Positions 54,959 through 64,000 of a DNA stretch of 64,000 nucleotides are shown piece by piece. The position numbers were made by a program, and so were the translations under genes. The notes beneath the pieces are model-generated. The model had not been told where the DNA came from. It worked only from the letters and a program-made list of their open reading frames with translations, and did no database searches. This DNA comes from Hyphomicrobiales bacterium (GTDB lineage: Bacteria; Pseudomonadota; Alphaproteobacteria; Rhizobiales; Rhizobiaceae). Numbering within the stretch: position 1 is the stretch's first letter; each line of letters starts with the position of its first letter. The stretch is taken from the NCBI GenBank assembly GCA_900465915.1, contig UBKJ01000012.1:1-64000 (forward strand), in the 5' to 3' direction.

Positions 54959-55813
54959 TCAGTCGCGCAGCAGCTCGTTGATCGAGGTCTTGGAGCGGGT
55001 CTTTTCGTCGACGCGCTTGACGATCACGGCGCAATAGAGGCTCGGGCCCCAGTTCTCGCCCGGCACGTTCTTGCCCGGCATGGTTCCGGCGACGACCACC
55101 GAATAGGGCGGCACTTCGCCGTAGAAGACCTCGCCCGTGGCGCGGTCGACGATCTTGGTCGACTTGCCGATGAAGACGCCCATGCCCAGCACCGAGCCCT
55201 CGCGCACGATGCAGCCCTCGACCACTTCCGAGCGCGCGCCGATGAAGCAATTGTCCTCGATGATGGTCGGGCCGGCCTGCATCGGCTCCAGCACGCCGCC
55301 GATGCCGACGCCGCCCGAAAGATGCACATGCTTGCCGATCTGCGCGCAGGAGCCGACGGTGGCCCATGTGTCGACCATCGTGCCTTCGCCGACATAGGCG
55401 CCGAGATTGACGAAGGACGGCATCAGCACGGCGCTGGGGGCGACATAGGCCGAATGGCGCACGACGCAGTTGGGCACGGCGCGGAAGCCGGCCTTCTCGA
55501 ACTCGCTGGCGGTCCAGCCCTCGAATTTCGACGGCACCTTGTCCCACCAGACCGACTGGCCGGGGCCGCCCTTGACGATCTCCATCGGGTTGAGGCGGAA
55601 GGAGAGCAGCACGGCTTTTTTCAGCCACTGGTTGACGCGCCAGTTGCCGTCGGCCTGTTTTTCTGCGACACGGGCTTCGCCGCGGTCGAGCAGGACGAGG
55701 GCGTGTTCGACCGCGTCGCGGATTTCGCCGCGCGTGGCGGTGGAAACGCCGTCGCGCTCGTCGAACGCCTTGTCGATGATTTTTTCAAGCGATGCGAGGT
55801 CGGGCTGGGACAT
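54959..55813 (-). CDS. dapD: 2,3,4,5-tetrahydropyridine-2,6-dicarboxylate N-succinyltransferase
   Basis: Succinyl-CoA-dependent step of the succinylase lysine branch. The 284-residue protein has an N-terminal helical domain, then left-handed beta-helix hexapeptide repeats ([20 protein letters not shown] region; [20 protein letters not shown]) and the [13 protein letters not shown] loop. Divergent from the LOG-family gene. Confidence 0.97.
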   Translation of the reverse strand: MSQPDLASLEKIIDKAFDERDGVSTATRGEIRDAVEHALVLLDRGEARVAEKQADGNWRVNQWLKKAVLLSFRLNPMEIVKGGPGQSVWWDKVPSKFEGWTASEFEKAGFRAVPNCVVRHSAYVAPSAVLMPSFVNLGAYVGEGTMVDTWATVGSCAQIGKHVHLSGGVGIGGVLEPMQAGPTIIEDNCFIGARSEVVEGCIVREGSVLGMGVFIGKSTKIVDRATGEVFYGEVPPYSVVVAGTMPGKNVPGENWGPSLYCAVIVKRVDEKTRSKTSINELLRD

Positions 55814-55960
55814 AAGCGATCTCCGTTTTCAGGCTCGGCTCGTTGATTATGCGATGCCGCCGGACGGGTCAACGCTGATCGTCGTCGCGCCGCATTTGAC
55901 GGTGATTAAGTATTTGGCGCGACAATGGACGCGGCTTTCGAGAGTGAAGGAGCAGACGCA

Positions 55961-56800
55961 ATGAATCCGATGGAAAAGACCGGCTGGACGCCGTTCCCGC
56001 ATTCCGGCGAGGCGATCAAGCAGGCCCGGACCGTGCCGCAGACGCCGCAGACCGAAGCGCCGGCCTATCGTCTCGCCTTCACCGACGAGGAATTCATGAC
56101 CCGGCGCGAGAATCGCGGGGTGCGCCTGCAACTGGAGCTGCTCAAGCCCGAGATGATCCTGGCCGACCGCGGCGTCAAGTCGACGGTGGTGATGTTCGGC
56201 GGCGCGCGCATCCCCGAGCCGGGCGGCGAGGCCTGGGCGGCCAAGAACGAGGTGCAGAAGAAGAATCTCGAAGCCAATTCGCGCTATTACGAGGAAGCGC
56301 GCCAGTTCGCCCGCCTGTGCTCGGAATATTCGGCCACCACCTATTACCGCGAATTCATCGTGGTGACCGGCGGCGGCCCGGGCGTGATGGAGGCGGGCAA
56401 TCGCGGCGCGGCCGACGTCGGCGCGCCGACCATCGGCCTCAACATCGTGCTGCCGCACGAGCAGGCGCCGAACCCTTACGTGACGCCGGACCTGTGCTTC
56501 AACTTTCACTATTTCGCGATCCGCAAGATGCATTTCCTGATGCGCGCCAAGGCGATCTGCGTCTTTCCGGGCGGCTTCGGCACCATGGACGAGATGTTCG
56601 AGGCGATGACGCTGATCCAGACCAACCGCATGGAGCGCGTGCCGCTGCTCCTGTTCGGCAAGGAGTTCTGGTCGAAGGCGATCAATATCGAGTTCCTGGC
56701 CGAGCAGGGCACCATCTCGCCCACCGACATCGAGCTTCTCAATTTCGTCGAGACCGCCGACGAGGCCTGGGACGTGATCCGCGATTTCTACAAGCTCTGA
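55961..56800 (+). CDS. LOG-family (lysine-decarboxylase-like) protein
   Basis: A 279-residue protein with VVMFGGARIPEPG, VVTGGGPGVMEAGNRGA and the phosphoribohydrolase motif FPGGFGTMDEMFE (PGGxGTxxE). LOG proteins release cytokinin bases from their nucleotides or hydrolyse nucleoside monophosphates; this longer type has an N-terminal extension and its substrate is not known. ATG 55961 has AAGGAG upstream. Confidence 0.88.
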   Translation: MNPMEKTGWTPFPHSGEAIKQARTVPQTPQTEAPAYRLAFTDEEFMTRRENRGVRLQLELLKPEMILADRGVKSTVVMFGGARIPEPGGEAWAAKNEVQKKNLEANSRYYEEARQFARLCSEYSATTYYREFIVVTGGGPGVMEAGNRGAADVGAPTIGLNIVLPHEQAPNPYVTPDLCFNFHYFAIRKMHFLMRAKAICVFPGGFGTMDEMFEAMTLIQTNRMERVPLLLFGKEFWSKAINIEFLAEQGTISPTDIELLNFVETADEAWDVIRDFYKL

Positions 56801-56814
56801 CGGGGATCGCCGGC

Positions 56815-57516
56815 CTATACGCCGGCGAGGACGCGCCGCAAAAAGCCGGTCAGGTCGTCCGTCACATAGTCGACGTGGTCGGTGAATTCCGGGTCGTTCT
56901 CCCAGACTTCCGAGAAGGTCGGCTCGAAATTGTTGGGCACGACCAGCACCGTCTTCATGCCCAGCGCCTTGGGCTGGACCAGGTTGCGCGCCAGGTCCTC
57001 GAACATCACCGCCTTCCTGGCGTCGACGCCGAAGGCGTTCAAGAACATGTCGTAGGTGGCGCGCTCGGGCTTGGGGGTGAGGCCGGCGGCGACGATGTCG
57101 AAGATGTCGTCGAAATGGTCGAGGATGCCGAGCTGGCGCGCGGCGCGCTCGGCGTGGCCGCGGTCGCCATTGGTGAAGATGAAGCGCCGTCCCGGCAGCG
57201 CCCGGATCGCCGCGCCCAGCGCCGGGTCCGGCTTCAGCCAGGAATAGTCGATGTCGTGCACCTTCTGCAGGAAGTCGTCCGGGTCGATGTCGTGGACCTC
57301 CATCAGCCCCTTCAGCGTCGTGCCGTATTCCAGGTAGAACTGCTTCTGGATGCGGCGCGCCTCCTCGCGCGGCAGGCCCAGCAGCGCCTCGACATAGGCC
57401 GTCATCCGCACGTCCACCTGCGCGAACAGGTTGGCCTCGTGCGGATAGAGCGTGTTGTCGAGGTCGAACACCCAGTCGGCGACATGGGCGAAGGCGGCTG
57501 CGTCGGGCCTGTTCAT
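56815..57516 (-). CDS. Pyrimidine 5'-nucleotidase-type HAD hydrolase
   Basis: A 233-residue HAD enzyme with motif I VFDLDNTLYP (nucleophile Asp), motif II IFTNGD and motif III/IV KPERATYDMF...MFEDLARNL, as in Sdt1/YjjG-type pyrimidine nucleotidases. It starts over the argB stop (TGATG), so it is translated from the argB transcript. Its substrate is inferred from the family only. Confidence 0.9.
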   Translation of the reverse strand: MNRPDAAAFAHVADWVFDLDNTLYPHEANLFAQVDVRMTAYVEALLGLPREEARRIQKQFYLEYGTTLKGLMEVHDIDPDDFLQKVHDIDYSWLKPDPALGAAIRALPGRRFIFTNGDRGHAERAARQLGILDHFDDIFDIVAAGLTPKPERATYDMFLNAFGVDARKAVMFEDLARNLVQPKALGMKTVLVVPNNFEPTFSEVWENDPEFTDHVDYVTDDLTGFLRRVLAGV

Positions 57517-58406
57517 CAGGGCACGATCAGCGTGCCGGCGCCGTGCTCGGTGAAGAGCTCGAGCAGCACCGAATGCGGCGTCTTGCCGTTGAGGATGACC
57601 ACGCCCTCGACGCCGCGGCGGATGGCGTCGATGCAGGTCTCGACCTTGGGGATCATGCCGCCCGAGATGGTGCCGTCCTTGATCAGCGCCTGCGCGTCGG
57701 CGACCGACAGCTCCTTGATCAGGTTCTTGTCCTTGTCGAGCACGCCCGGCACGTCGGTGAGGAAGAGGAGGCGCGTGGCGGCCAGCGCGCCGGCGATGGC
57801 GCCGGCGAAGGTGTCGGCGTTGATGTTGTAGGTGTGGCCGTCGCGGCCCGGCGCCACCGGCGCGATCACCGGGATCATCTCCGAGCGCGCCAGAAGGTCG
57901 AGAAGCGTGCGGTCCACCTCGACCGGCTCGCCGACGAAGCCCAGGTCCAGCACCTTCTCGATGTTGGAATCCGGGTCCACCACCGTCTTGTGCGCCTTGC
58001 GGGCGAAGACCATGTTGCCGTCCTTGCCGCACAGGCCGATGGCCCATTCGCCCTCGGCGTTGATCAGCGCCACGATCTCCTTGTTGATGGAGCCGGCCAG
58101 CACCATCTCGACGATCTCGACCGTCTTCTCGTCGGTGACGCGCAGGCCGCCCTCGAAGCGCGATTCGATGCCGAGCTTGGTCAGCATGGACTGGATCTGC
58201 GGGCCGCCGCCATGCACGACGATGGGGTTGACGCCCGACTGCTTCAAAAGCGCGATGTCGCGGGCGAAGGCCTTGCCCAGCTCGGGGTTGCCCATGGCGT
58301 GGCCGCCATATTTGACCACCACGTTCTTGTTTTCATAGCGCTGCATATAGGGCAGGGCGGCCGAGAGAAGCTGGGCTTGCATTTCGGAATTGTCGGGCGT
58401 GGTCAT
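57516..58406 (-). CDS. argB: Acetylglutamate kinase
   Basis: ATP-dependent phosphorylation of N-acetylglutamate in arginine synthesis. The 296-residue protein has [30 protein letters not shown] and the C-terminal [15 protein letters not shown] 58406 ([10 protein letters not shown]) matches Brucella-type starts better than the Met four codons upstream. Upstream of the HAD gene, with engB about 160 nt further upstream. Confidence 0.96.
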   Translation of the reverse strand: MTTPDNSEMQAQLLSAALPYMQRYENKNVVVKYGGHAMGNPELGKAFARDIALLKQSGVNPIVVHGGGPQIQSMLTKLGIESRFEGGLRVTDEKTVEIVEMVLAGSINKEIVALINAEGEWAIGLCGKDGNMVFARKAHKTVVDPDSNIEKVLDLGFVGEPVEVDRTLLDLLARSEMIPVIAPVAPGRDGHTYNINADTFAGAIAGALAATRLLFLTDVPGVLDKDKNLIKELSVADAQALIKDGTISGGMIPKVETCIDAIRRGVEGVVILNGKTPHSVLLELFTEHGAGTLIVP

Positions 58407-58565
58407 CGCAGGTTCCATGGCTGGAGCATTTCCGGCGAGGCGCGCGGCGTCCGGCGCGGAATGCGTGAAGGGCGGATGGCAGGCAGGTTTTTCTAAGCAA
58501 TTCGGGCGGCGGTGTAAAACGCTTTTCGCGCCGGCCCGCCGCCTTCGCGCCGACGATTTGGCGCG

Positions 58566-59291
58566 CTACTCCTTGGCGACCAGCGCGATCGCCGCGCGCA
58601 GCTCGTCGAGGCCGAGGCCCTTTTCCGACGAGGTGGCGATGAGGCCGGGGAAGGCGGCCGGGCGGCGGCGAATGAGCTGCGCCGTGTCCGCCATCAGGCG
58701 CGGCACGCCGGCCTGCTTGATCTTGTCAATCTTGGTCAGCACGATCTGGTAGGAGACGGCGGCCTTGTCGAGAAGGTCGAGCACCTCCGAATCGTTCTTC
58801 TTGATGCCGTGGCGGGCGTCGATCAGCAGATAGACGCGCTTCAGCGTCGTGCGGCCGCGCAGGTAATCGAACACCAGCCGCGTCCAGGCGTCGACCTGCG
58901 ACTTGGGCGCCTCGGCGAAGCCGTAGCCGGGCATGTCGACCAGCGCCAGCGGCGGCAGGTCGCCCTTCTCGCCGGAATAGCCGTCGGGCACGAAATAATT
59001 CAGCTCCTGCGTGCGGCCGGGCGTGTTGGAGGTGCGGGCGAGGCCCTTCTTGCCCGTAAGCGCGTTGATAAGCGAGGACTTGCCGACATTGGAGCGGCCG
59101 GCGAAGGCGATCTCGGTCGGGCCTTCCGGCGGCAGGAACTGCATCGACGGCACGCCGCGGATGAAGATCCACGATTTCTTGAAAAGAAGGCGTCCTTCCT
59201 CGGCCAGCGCCTCCTGCGCGCGGCGCGCCGCCTCGGTCGCCGCCTGCGCCGCGTCGATGGCCGCCGCCTGCTTCTTGTCCTGCTCGCTCAA
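58566..59291 (-). CDS. engB: Ribosome biogenesis GTP-binding protein YsxC/EngB
   Basis: Essential GTPase of large-subunit assembly. The 241-residue protein has a helical N-terminal extension ([20 protein letters not shown]), G1 [22 protein letters not shown]3 [10 protein letters not shown] and G4 LTKIDK. Downstream in the yidC-rnpA-rpmH direction on the same strand, separated by a terminator. Confidence 0.95.
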   Translation of the reverse strand: MSEQDKKQAAAIDAAQAATEAARRAQEALAEEGRLLFKKSWIFIRGVPSMQFLPPEGPTEIAFAGRSNVGKSSLINALTGKKGLARTSNTPGRTQELNYFVPDGYSGEKGDLPPLALVDMPGYGFAEAPKSQVDAWTRLVFDYLRGRTTLKRVYLLIDARHGIKKNDSEVLDLLDKAAVSYQIVLTKIDKIKQAGVPRLMADTAQLIRRRPAAFPGLIATSSEKGLGLDELRAAIALVAKE

Positions 59292-59361
59292 TGCTTCGCT
59301 TCCCGTTCAGATTTCTATGACGCATCGGCGCTCGGCGGCCGAATGTCAACCGCCGCGCATG

Positions 59362-59385
59362 AAAAACCCCGCCGGAGCGGGGTTT
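59362..59385 (-). terminator. Intrinsic terminator after yidC
   Basis: Stem CCCCGC/GCGGGG with loop CGGA; on the minus strand it is followed by TTTTT. It lies about 58 nt beyond the yidC stop. Confidence 0.8.
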
Positions 59386-59440
59386 CTGAGCATTTCCGGC
59401 GAAGCCGCGCGGCGGTTCCGCGACGGGAACCGCTCCATGG

Positions 59441-61255
59441 CTATTTGCTGGCCGGGTTCGGCTTTCGCTTGAACAGGGCCTTGAGGTTGTCGAAGAGTTC
59501 GATCTTCACGCCCTGGCGCTTCATGATGATGGCCTGCTGGGTGATGGAGAGCGTGTTGTTCCACGCCCAGTAGATCACGAGGCCGGCCGGGAAGGACGAC
59601 AGCATGAAGGTGAAGATGATCGGCATCCAGGTGAAGATGGCGGCCTGGGCCGGATCGGGCGGGGTCGGGTTCATGCGCATCTGCAGGAACATGGTGACGC
59701 CCATCACCAGCGGCCAGACGCCGATCATCAGCATATGCGGCACCTCGAAGGGCAGCGCGCCGAACAGGTTGAACAGCGAGGTCGGATCGGGCGCGGCCAG
59801 GTCCCTGATCCAGCCGAAGAAGGGCGCGTGGCGCATCTCGATGGTGACGTAGAGCACCTTGTAGAGCGCGAAGAAGACCGGAATCTGCACCACCACCGGC
59901 CAGCAGCCGGCGAGCGGGTTGATCTTCTCCTCCTTGTAGAGCTGCATCATGGCCTGCTGCTGCTTGGCCTTGTCGTCGGCGTATTTCTCGCGGATCTCGG
60001 TGAGCTTGGGCTGCACCAGCTTCATGCGCGCCATCGACTTGTAGGACTTGTTGGCGAGCGGGAAGAACAGCGCCTTCAGAAGCACCGTGACGGTGAGGAT
60101 CGCCACGCCGAAATTGCCCGAGAACTTGTAGATCCAGTCGATGAGATAGAACATCGGCTTGGTGATGAAGTAGAACCAGCCCCAGTCGATCAGAAGCTCG
60201 AACTGCTTGATGCCGAGGTTCTTCTCGTAGTTCTGGATCTGCGTCACCACCTTGGCGCCGGCGAAGACGCGGTTCTGCACGCTCTGCGACTGGCCGGGCG
60301 CGACGGTCAGCGGCGCGCTGAGGAAATCCGACTGGTAGCGCGGGCGGCCGTTGGTGAAATGCGAGAAGCGGGCGGAATATTTCTCGTTCTGCGGCGGCAC
60401 CAGCGTGGCGGCCCAGTATTTGTCGGTGATGCCGACCCAGCCGCCGGTCACGTCCTTGAAGGAGATGTCCTTGTTGTCCTCGACCTTGGAATATTTGATC
60501 TCCTGCAGGCCGTCCTGGCCCATGACGCCGATCAGGCCCTCATGCAGCACATAGGTGGCCGAGGCGTGCTCGGGCTGGTTGAAGCGCGTGACGCGGCCGT
60601 AGGAGGACAGCGAGACCGGAGCCGGACCGTTGTTGGTCACCGTGTCGTCGACCGAGAACATGTAGCCGTCGTCGACGGAGACGACGCGCTTGAAGGTAAG
60701 GTTCTTGTCGTTGGTGTAGGTCAGCGTGACGGGCGTGGTCGGCGTGAGCTTGGCGTTGCCGTCGACGGTCCAGACCGTGTCGGGGCCGGGAAGCTGGCCG
60801 GCGTCGGTGCCGGCGAAGCCGAGCTCGACGAAATAGCCTTGCTTGAGCGCGGAGGGCGCGAGCAGCTCGATGTCAGGCGACTTGGGGTCGACCGTCTCGT
60901 GATATTTGGTGAGATAGAGGTCGTCGAGGCGGGCGCCGGTCAGGTTGATGGAGCCGCGCAGCGACGGGGTCTCGATCTGGACGCGCTTGGACTGCGCCAC
61001 GGCGGCGTCGCGGTTCTGCGCGGCGGCTGCGGCGTCGGACTGGCCGGGAATCGTTCCCGCCGGTCCCTGCGCCTGCTGCGGCGCGTCGCCGGCGGCGCCC
61101 TGGGCGGCCGGCTTGGCCTGGCGCTGCTGCTCCTCGATCTGGGCCTGCTGCTTGCGCTGGGCTTCGCTCTTCGGACCCAGATAGAAGACCTGCCACAGCG
61201 CCAATATGAGGATGGACAGGGCAATGGTGACGAAGAAATTGCGGTTATTTTCCAT
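59441..61255 (-). CDS. yidC: Membrane protein insertase YidC
   Basis: Inserts and folds inner-membrane proteins with or without SecYEG. The 604-residue protein has an N-terminal helix ([20 protein letters not shown]), a Gln/Ala-rich linker, a large periplasmic beta domain, then the conserved five-helix core ([18 protein letters not shown] and [19 protein letters not shown]). The start overlaps rnpA by 11 nt. Confidence 0.96.
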   Translation of the reverse strand: MENNRNFFVTIALSILILALWQVFYLGPKSEAQRKQQAQIEEQQRQAKPAAQGAAGDAPQQAQGPAGTIPGQSDAAAAAQNRDAAVAQSKRVQIETPSLRGSINLTGARLDDLYLTKYHETVDPKSPDIELLAPSALKQGYFVELGFAGTDAGQLPGPDTVWTVDGNAKLTPTTPVTLTYTNDKNLTFKRVVSVDDGYMFSVDDTVTNNGPAPVSLSSYGRVTRFNQPEHASATYVLHEGLIGVMGQDGLQEIKYSKVEDNKDISFKDVTGGWVGITDKYWAATLVPPQNEKYSARFSHFTNGRPRYQSDFLSAPLTVAPGQSQSVQNRVFAGAKVVTQIQNYEKNLGIKQFELLIDWGWFYFITKPMFYLIDWIYKFSGNFGVAILTVTVLLKALFFPLANKSYKSMARMKLVQPKLTEIREKYADDKAKQQQAMMQLYKEEKINPLAGCWPVVVQIPVFFALYKVLYVTIEMRHAPFFGWIRDLAAPDPTSLFNLFGALPFEVPHMLMIGVWPLVMGVTMFLQMRMNPTPPDPAQAAIFTWMPIIFTFMLSSFPAGLVIYWAWNNTLSITQQAIIMKRQGVKIELFDNLKALFKRKPNPASK

Positions 61256-61670
61256 TGACGGGTCCTGATTCCGGTCTTTCCGTTCGGCTTTTCCTGTCGC
61301 CGCGCCGCGCCTGCGCGCCGACGATGCGGCGGGACAGTTCCTCGGCCAGCGAGGTGAAGGGCGCGGCGAGCGCCTGCTCGCGCGCCACGATGACATAGTC
61401 GGTCGAAGCCGCCATGTCACGCCCCGCGTGAAGGCGCAGCGCTTCTTTCAGCCGGCGGCGGATGCGATTGCGCACGACGGCGTTGCCGTTCTTCTTGGTG
61501 ACGGTGAAACCGGCGCGGGGCTGGTCGCCGATCTTGAGGCGGGCGGATTCCTCCTCGGTCCGCGGGCGGACCTCGAGCAGGAACAGCGGACCGCGGCGTC
61601 TTTCGCCGGTCCTGACAGACAAAAACTCCGCTCTCTTGCGAAGGCGGAGTATTTGTTTCGGCGATTTCAT
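61245..61670 (-). CDS. rnpA: Ribonuclease P protein component
   Basis: Protein subunit of RNase P, which matures tRNA 5' ends. The 141-residue basic protein has [35 protein letters not shown] with the RNR motif and a basic C-terminus. The Met at 61670 (MKSPKQIL) is preferred over the one four codons earlier. It overlaps yidC and follows rpmH after 55 nt, the universal rpmH-rnpA-yidC order. Confidence 0.95.
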   Translation of the reverse strand: MKSPKQILRLRKRAEFLSVRTGERRRGPLFLLEVRPRTEEESARLKIGDQPRAGFTVTKKNGNAVVRNRIRRRLKEALRLHAGRDMAASTDYVIVAREQALAAPFTSLAEELSRRIVGAQARRGDRKSRTERPESGPVNGK

Positions 61671-61725
61671 CTCGTCATTCACCGCGTCGGTTCCTCGTTG
61701 CGACAGAGCCGACGGCGGAAAACGA

Positions 61726-61860
61726 TCAAGCGGAGAGCCGCTTGCGGCCGCGGGCGCGGCGAGCGGCGAGGACCTTGCGGCCGCCGGTGGTGGCCATGCG
61801 CGTACGGAAACCGTGACGACGCTTGCGGACGAGCTTGGAGGGCTGATAAGTGCGCTTCAT
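61726..61860 (-). CDS. rpmH: 50S ribosomal protein L34
   Basis: A 44-residue basic protein, [20 protein letters not shown] followed by [20 protein letters not shown] and RLSA, the near-invariant L34 sequence. It heads the operon with rnpA and yidC. The 160 nt upstream should hold its promoter; I did not find a near-consensus pair. Confidence 0.98.
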   Translation of the reverse strand: MKRTYQPSKLVRKRRHGFRTRMATTGGRKVLAARRARGRKRLSA

Positions 61861-62020
61861 TTATTTAATACCGCGGTGTGCGGCCCTTCTTGGTTCTGTC
61901 TGATGAACAGGAGCTGGCCCGACCCGCATGACGAGGACGATAGGGATCGTCCGTCGGCCCGCGGGCGAACGTGGCGCTGCTTATAGGGAGAGGGAGGGAA
62001 AGAGTCAATGCTGGCGCGGC

Positions 62021-62404
62021 TCAAAGCTGCGCCTCGATGGCCGCCTTGTCTATGACCGACCAGACGGCGGCGATCAAGCCGTCCTTAAAGCCGTAGATGA
62101 CGTTTTCGGCGAAGCGGACGCGGCGGCCGTTCACGGGCAGGCCGAACAGCATGCCGACCGGCGCGCAGTCGAACCACAGCCGGCAGGCCACATGCGGCGG
62201 CTCGACCACCATGAGCCTTATGTCGAAGCGCAGGTCGGGGATGGCGGCGAAGTCCTGCTCCAGCATGGCGCGATAGCCTTTAAGGCCGAAGGGCCGGTCG
62301 TTATGCGTGACATTCTCATGCACATGCAGCCCCAGATTCGCCAGGTCGCGCCGGTTCAGGCAGGCAATATAGTCGCGATAGAGTTCGGCGAGCGGGCGCG
62401 GCAT
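62021..62404 (-). CDS. SnoaL-like/ester cyclase family protein
   Basis: A 127-residue alpha+beta-barrel protein of the NTF2/SnoaL superfamily. LAELYRDYIACLNRRDL, HVHENVTHND, GYRAMLEQDFAAIPDLRFDI and the C-terminal AENVIYGFKDGLIAAVWSV fit the stand-alone ester-cyclase group. Substrate unknown. Divergent from ridA. Confidence 0.8.
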   Translation of the reverse strand: MPRPLAELYRDYIACLNRRDLANLGLHVHENVTHNDRPFGLKGYRAMLEQDFAAIPDLRFDIRLMVVEPPHVACRLWFDCAPVGMLFGLPVNGRRVRFAENVIYGFKDGLIAAVWSVIDKAAIEAQL

Positions 62405-62538
62405 GGCGGGTTTTCCTCTTCATGGCCGAAATTCGGACGGGCGACGGATTGCCAAAGCGCGGATTGGCTTTCATAAGGATGCGCATGATTTTCGCAATGC
62501 GGAAGCGTTTTCCGCGCCATGATCCAGAGGAGTTCGTC

Positions 62539-62883
62539 ATGAGCATTCGTCGCATCGGAGTTGGCCCGCGCATGAGCCAGGCCGTGATCCACGGCAATAC
62601 CGCCTATCTCGCCGGCCAGGTCGGCGCGCCGGGCGCGAGCGTGACCGAGCAGACCAAGGCCGTGCTGGCCGAAGTCGACCGCCTGCTCAAGGAAGTAGGC
62701 TCCGACAAGACCAAGATCCTCCAGACCATCATCTGGCTCGCCGACATGAAGGATTTCGGCGAGATGAACGCGGTCTGGGACGCCTGGATCGACCCGGCCC
62801 ACACGCCGGCCCGCGCCACCGGCGAGGCCAAGCTGGCGACGCCGGACTACAAGGTGGAAGTGATCGTCACCGCCGCGATCTAA
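62539..62883 (+). CDS. RidA family enamine/imine deaminase-type protein
   Basis: A 114-residue protein of the YjgF/YER057c/UK114 family, which hydrolyses reactive enamines formed by PLP enzymes. It shows GNTAYLAGQVG, VDRLLKEVGSDKTKILQ, the PARATGEAKLATPDYKVEV end segment with the Arg (ARAT) that binds substrate carboxylate in RidA types. Ends at a strong terminator. Confidence 0.9.
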   Translation: MSIRRIGVGPRMSQAVIHGNTAYLAGQVGAPGASVTEQTKAVLAEVDRLLKEVGSDKTKILQTIIWLADMKDFGEMNAVWDAWIDPAHTPARATGEAKLATPDYKVEVIVTAAI

Positions 62884-62888
62884 ACGAG

Positions 62889-62914
62889 AAAGCCCGGCTC
62901 AGCCGGGCTTTTTC
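62889..62914. terminator. Bidirectional terminator between ridA-type gene and DUF4105 gene
   Basis: Stem AGCCCGGCT/AGCCGGGCT with a one-base C centre, AA before and TTTTT after. It serves the plus-strand RidA gene and overlaps the end of the convergent gene. Confidence 0.85.
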
Positions 62915-63899
62915 ATTTCTGGTTCGCGCGGATGCGTTCGGAATAGCCGTCGCGTCCGCCGGCCTGCGCGGCCGCGTCGATGGAGGCGCGCCGCTGCAAT
63001 TCCTCCAGCGAGCCGCCGTTCTCCACCCAGCCGTGGTCGTAGAGATAGCCCGGCAGATATCCCGACAGCAGCACGCGATAGTCGAAAGGGAAGCCGGGAT
63101 CGAGCGCGCGCGCCATCTGGAAGATGATGGTGGTGCAGTTGGTGGTGAGCGTGTTGTAGAATTCGGGCTTGTCGGCCAGCCCGTCGCCGCGCCGCACATA
63201 GGACAGGAACAGCGCCCTGGCCGCCGCCGGCGGCAGCTTGACGCGGTAGCGATAGACGTCCTCCTTGCGGATATTGGTGCGCAGATAGACGATGTCGCTT
63301 TCCTCGGCGGCGATCAGCGCCAGGTCGAAATCGCGGAAGAAGCCGCCGATCGCCGAATAGACCTGGTAATGCTCGCGGCGGATCTCGCCGGAAAACACCA
63401 CATGGCGGCCGTCCTCGAAGCCGAAGGACACCAGCGTATGGGCGATGGCCGGCCCGGTCCAGTAGGAGAGGAACAGGTCGACCGACGCGATCTTGCTCAG
63501 ATCGTAGGTCTCCTCCTTCCAGTTGGGCGTGAAATCGTCGGTGGTGCGCCAGTCGAAATCGCGCACGTTGGACAGCGTCACCGTGTCGCCGTCGATCTTG
63601 CCCGTCACGGTGCGGGCCACGTCGGGGGCCCACATGCGGTCGAGCGAGGGGCGGATGGTGCTCCACCAGGCGAGGATCGCCGCCGCCAGCAGGCAGAAGA
63701 ACAGCCGCTTGCGCCAGCAGACGCGCTTGCGCTCGCCGGCCACCACCCACAGCGCCACCGCCGCCCAGGCCGCCACCAGCGCCCCGCGCGCCGCGTCCCC
63801 GAACGGCGCCTGGTACCACAGCGCGAACCCCGCCCAGACCGAGAACCCCACCGCGGCGAGGATGAAGACGATCTTGGCGACGATGCGGAGGGCGGTCAT
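62913..63899 (-). CDS. DUF4105 membrane protein
   Basis: A 328-residue protein with three N-terminal transmembrane helices (about 5-28, 38-55, 66-82), then a DUF4105-type domain (DDFTPNWKEETYDLSKIASVD, YWTGPAIAHTLVSFGFEDG, FYNTLTTNCTTIIF with the conserved Cys). The domain is thiol-protease-like by pattern, but function is unproven. ATG 63899 is preferred; the in-frame upstream extension crosses an 8-bp repeat. Confidence 0.8.
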   Translation of the reverse strand: MTALRIVAKIVFILAAVGFSVWAGFALWYQAPFGDAARGALVAAWAAVALWVVAGERKRVCWRKRLFFCLLAAAILAWWSTIRPSLDRMWAPDVARTVTGKIDGDTVTLSNVRDFDWRTTDDFTPNWKEETYDLSKIASVDLFLSYWTGPAIAHTLVSFGFEDGRHVVFSGEIRREHYQVYSAIGGFFRDFDLALIAAEESDIVYLRTNIRKEDVYRYRVKLPPAAARALFLSYVRRGDGLADKPEFYNTLTTNCTTIIFQMARALDPGFPFDYRVLLSGYLPGYLYDHGWVENGGSLEELQRRASIDAAAQAGGRDGYSERIRANQK

Positions 63900-63920
63900 T
63901 GGCGTCCTTCTTGTGCGTAA

Positions 63921-63952
63921 GGCAGTAGGGCAGTAGGGCAATAAGGCAGTAT
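63921..63952. repeat. Four tandem 8-bp units upstream of the DUF4105 gene
   Basis: GGCAGTAG, GGCAGTAG, GGCAATAA and GGCAGTAT lie head to tail. Units 1 and 2 are identical, 3 and 4 diverged. They sit 22 to 53 bases upstream of the DUF4105 start and inside its possible 5' extension, where a change in copy number would shift frame because 8 is not a multiple of 3. Confidence 0.75.
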
Positions 63953-64000
63953 GTGAAGAAGGCGAAAGAGGGCCGGGGCGTTTCGGTTCCGGCAAAACAT

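Noticed and set aside
1..64000. CRISPR arrays, IS elements, prophage or integrase
   Set aside because: No repeat-spacer pattern, transposase, terminal inverted repeats with target duplications, or integrase-like protein was found.

Overview
The window is a high-GC bacterial chromosome segment, almost certainly from the alphaproteobacterial order Hyphomicrobiales (Rhizobiales) and closest in feel to the Phyllobacteriaceae/Brucellaceae. This rests on protein character and gene content: ArgB, DapD, a split-transketolase polyol locus under a SorC-type regulator, a GcrA-type cell-cycle regulator relic, a PF06035-type cysteine peptidase, an NDUFA9-like protein and an RNPP-free c-di-GMP gene set. 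Genus cannot be fixed by eye. No integrase, transposase, CRISPR array, rRNA or prophage was seen.

Layout. 1-7860: tRNA-Ser(GGA), msrA, a small XRE regulator with a divergent palindrome, slyX, a retropepsin-like protease, upp, ubiE-ubiB and a coaBC carrying an N-terminal ribbon-helix-helix domain. 7861-9368: a lower-GC accessory insert with two orphan genes, ending at a truncated sigma-factor tail. 9479-14850: prfC, hdeD, cls, an endonuclease/exonuclease/phosphatase-family gene, an outer-membrane-protein relic and a TolA-like periplasmic protein. 15339-25125: a complete catabolic locus made of two divergent operons sharing one control region. The left operon is split transketolase, FGGY kinase, SorC regulator and SDR; the right operon is a CUT2 ABC importer and a second SDR. 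25130-33500: an accessory, partly decayed zone with an EAL relic, a gcrA pseudogene, a diguanylate cyclase, an EAL-PAS phosphodiesterase and several orphan membrane or secreted proteins. 33560-44849: tRNA-Leu(CAG), gpmA, dapB, an MsbA-like exporter, glk, mgsA, mepA, an epimerase, queG, a GST, uppP and an NDUFA9-like gene. 45043-63899: core genes lepA, rmuC, def-fmt-truA, dapE, dapD, a LOG-family gene, a HAD phosphatase, argB, engB and yidC-rnpA-rpmH, with small orphans, ridA and a DUF4105 protein.

How the genes work together. Lysine/diaminopimelate synthesis is represented by dapB, dapD and dapE (succinylase branch). Translation and protein maturation are represented by def-fmt, truA, lepA, prfC, queG and rpmH, and envelope biogenesis by uppP, yidC, mepA and cls. 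The polyol locus reads as one pathway: ABC import, SDR oxidation to a ketose, FGGY phosphorylation, then transketolase cleavage into central metabolism. It is controlled by a SorC-type repressor with TGAAT-type palindromic operators. The most unusual single gene is the ribbon-helix-helix-CoaBC fusion, whose start codon is abutted by an 8-bp inverted repeat with a 14-nt spacer, the geometry known for FitA-type antitoxin operators.
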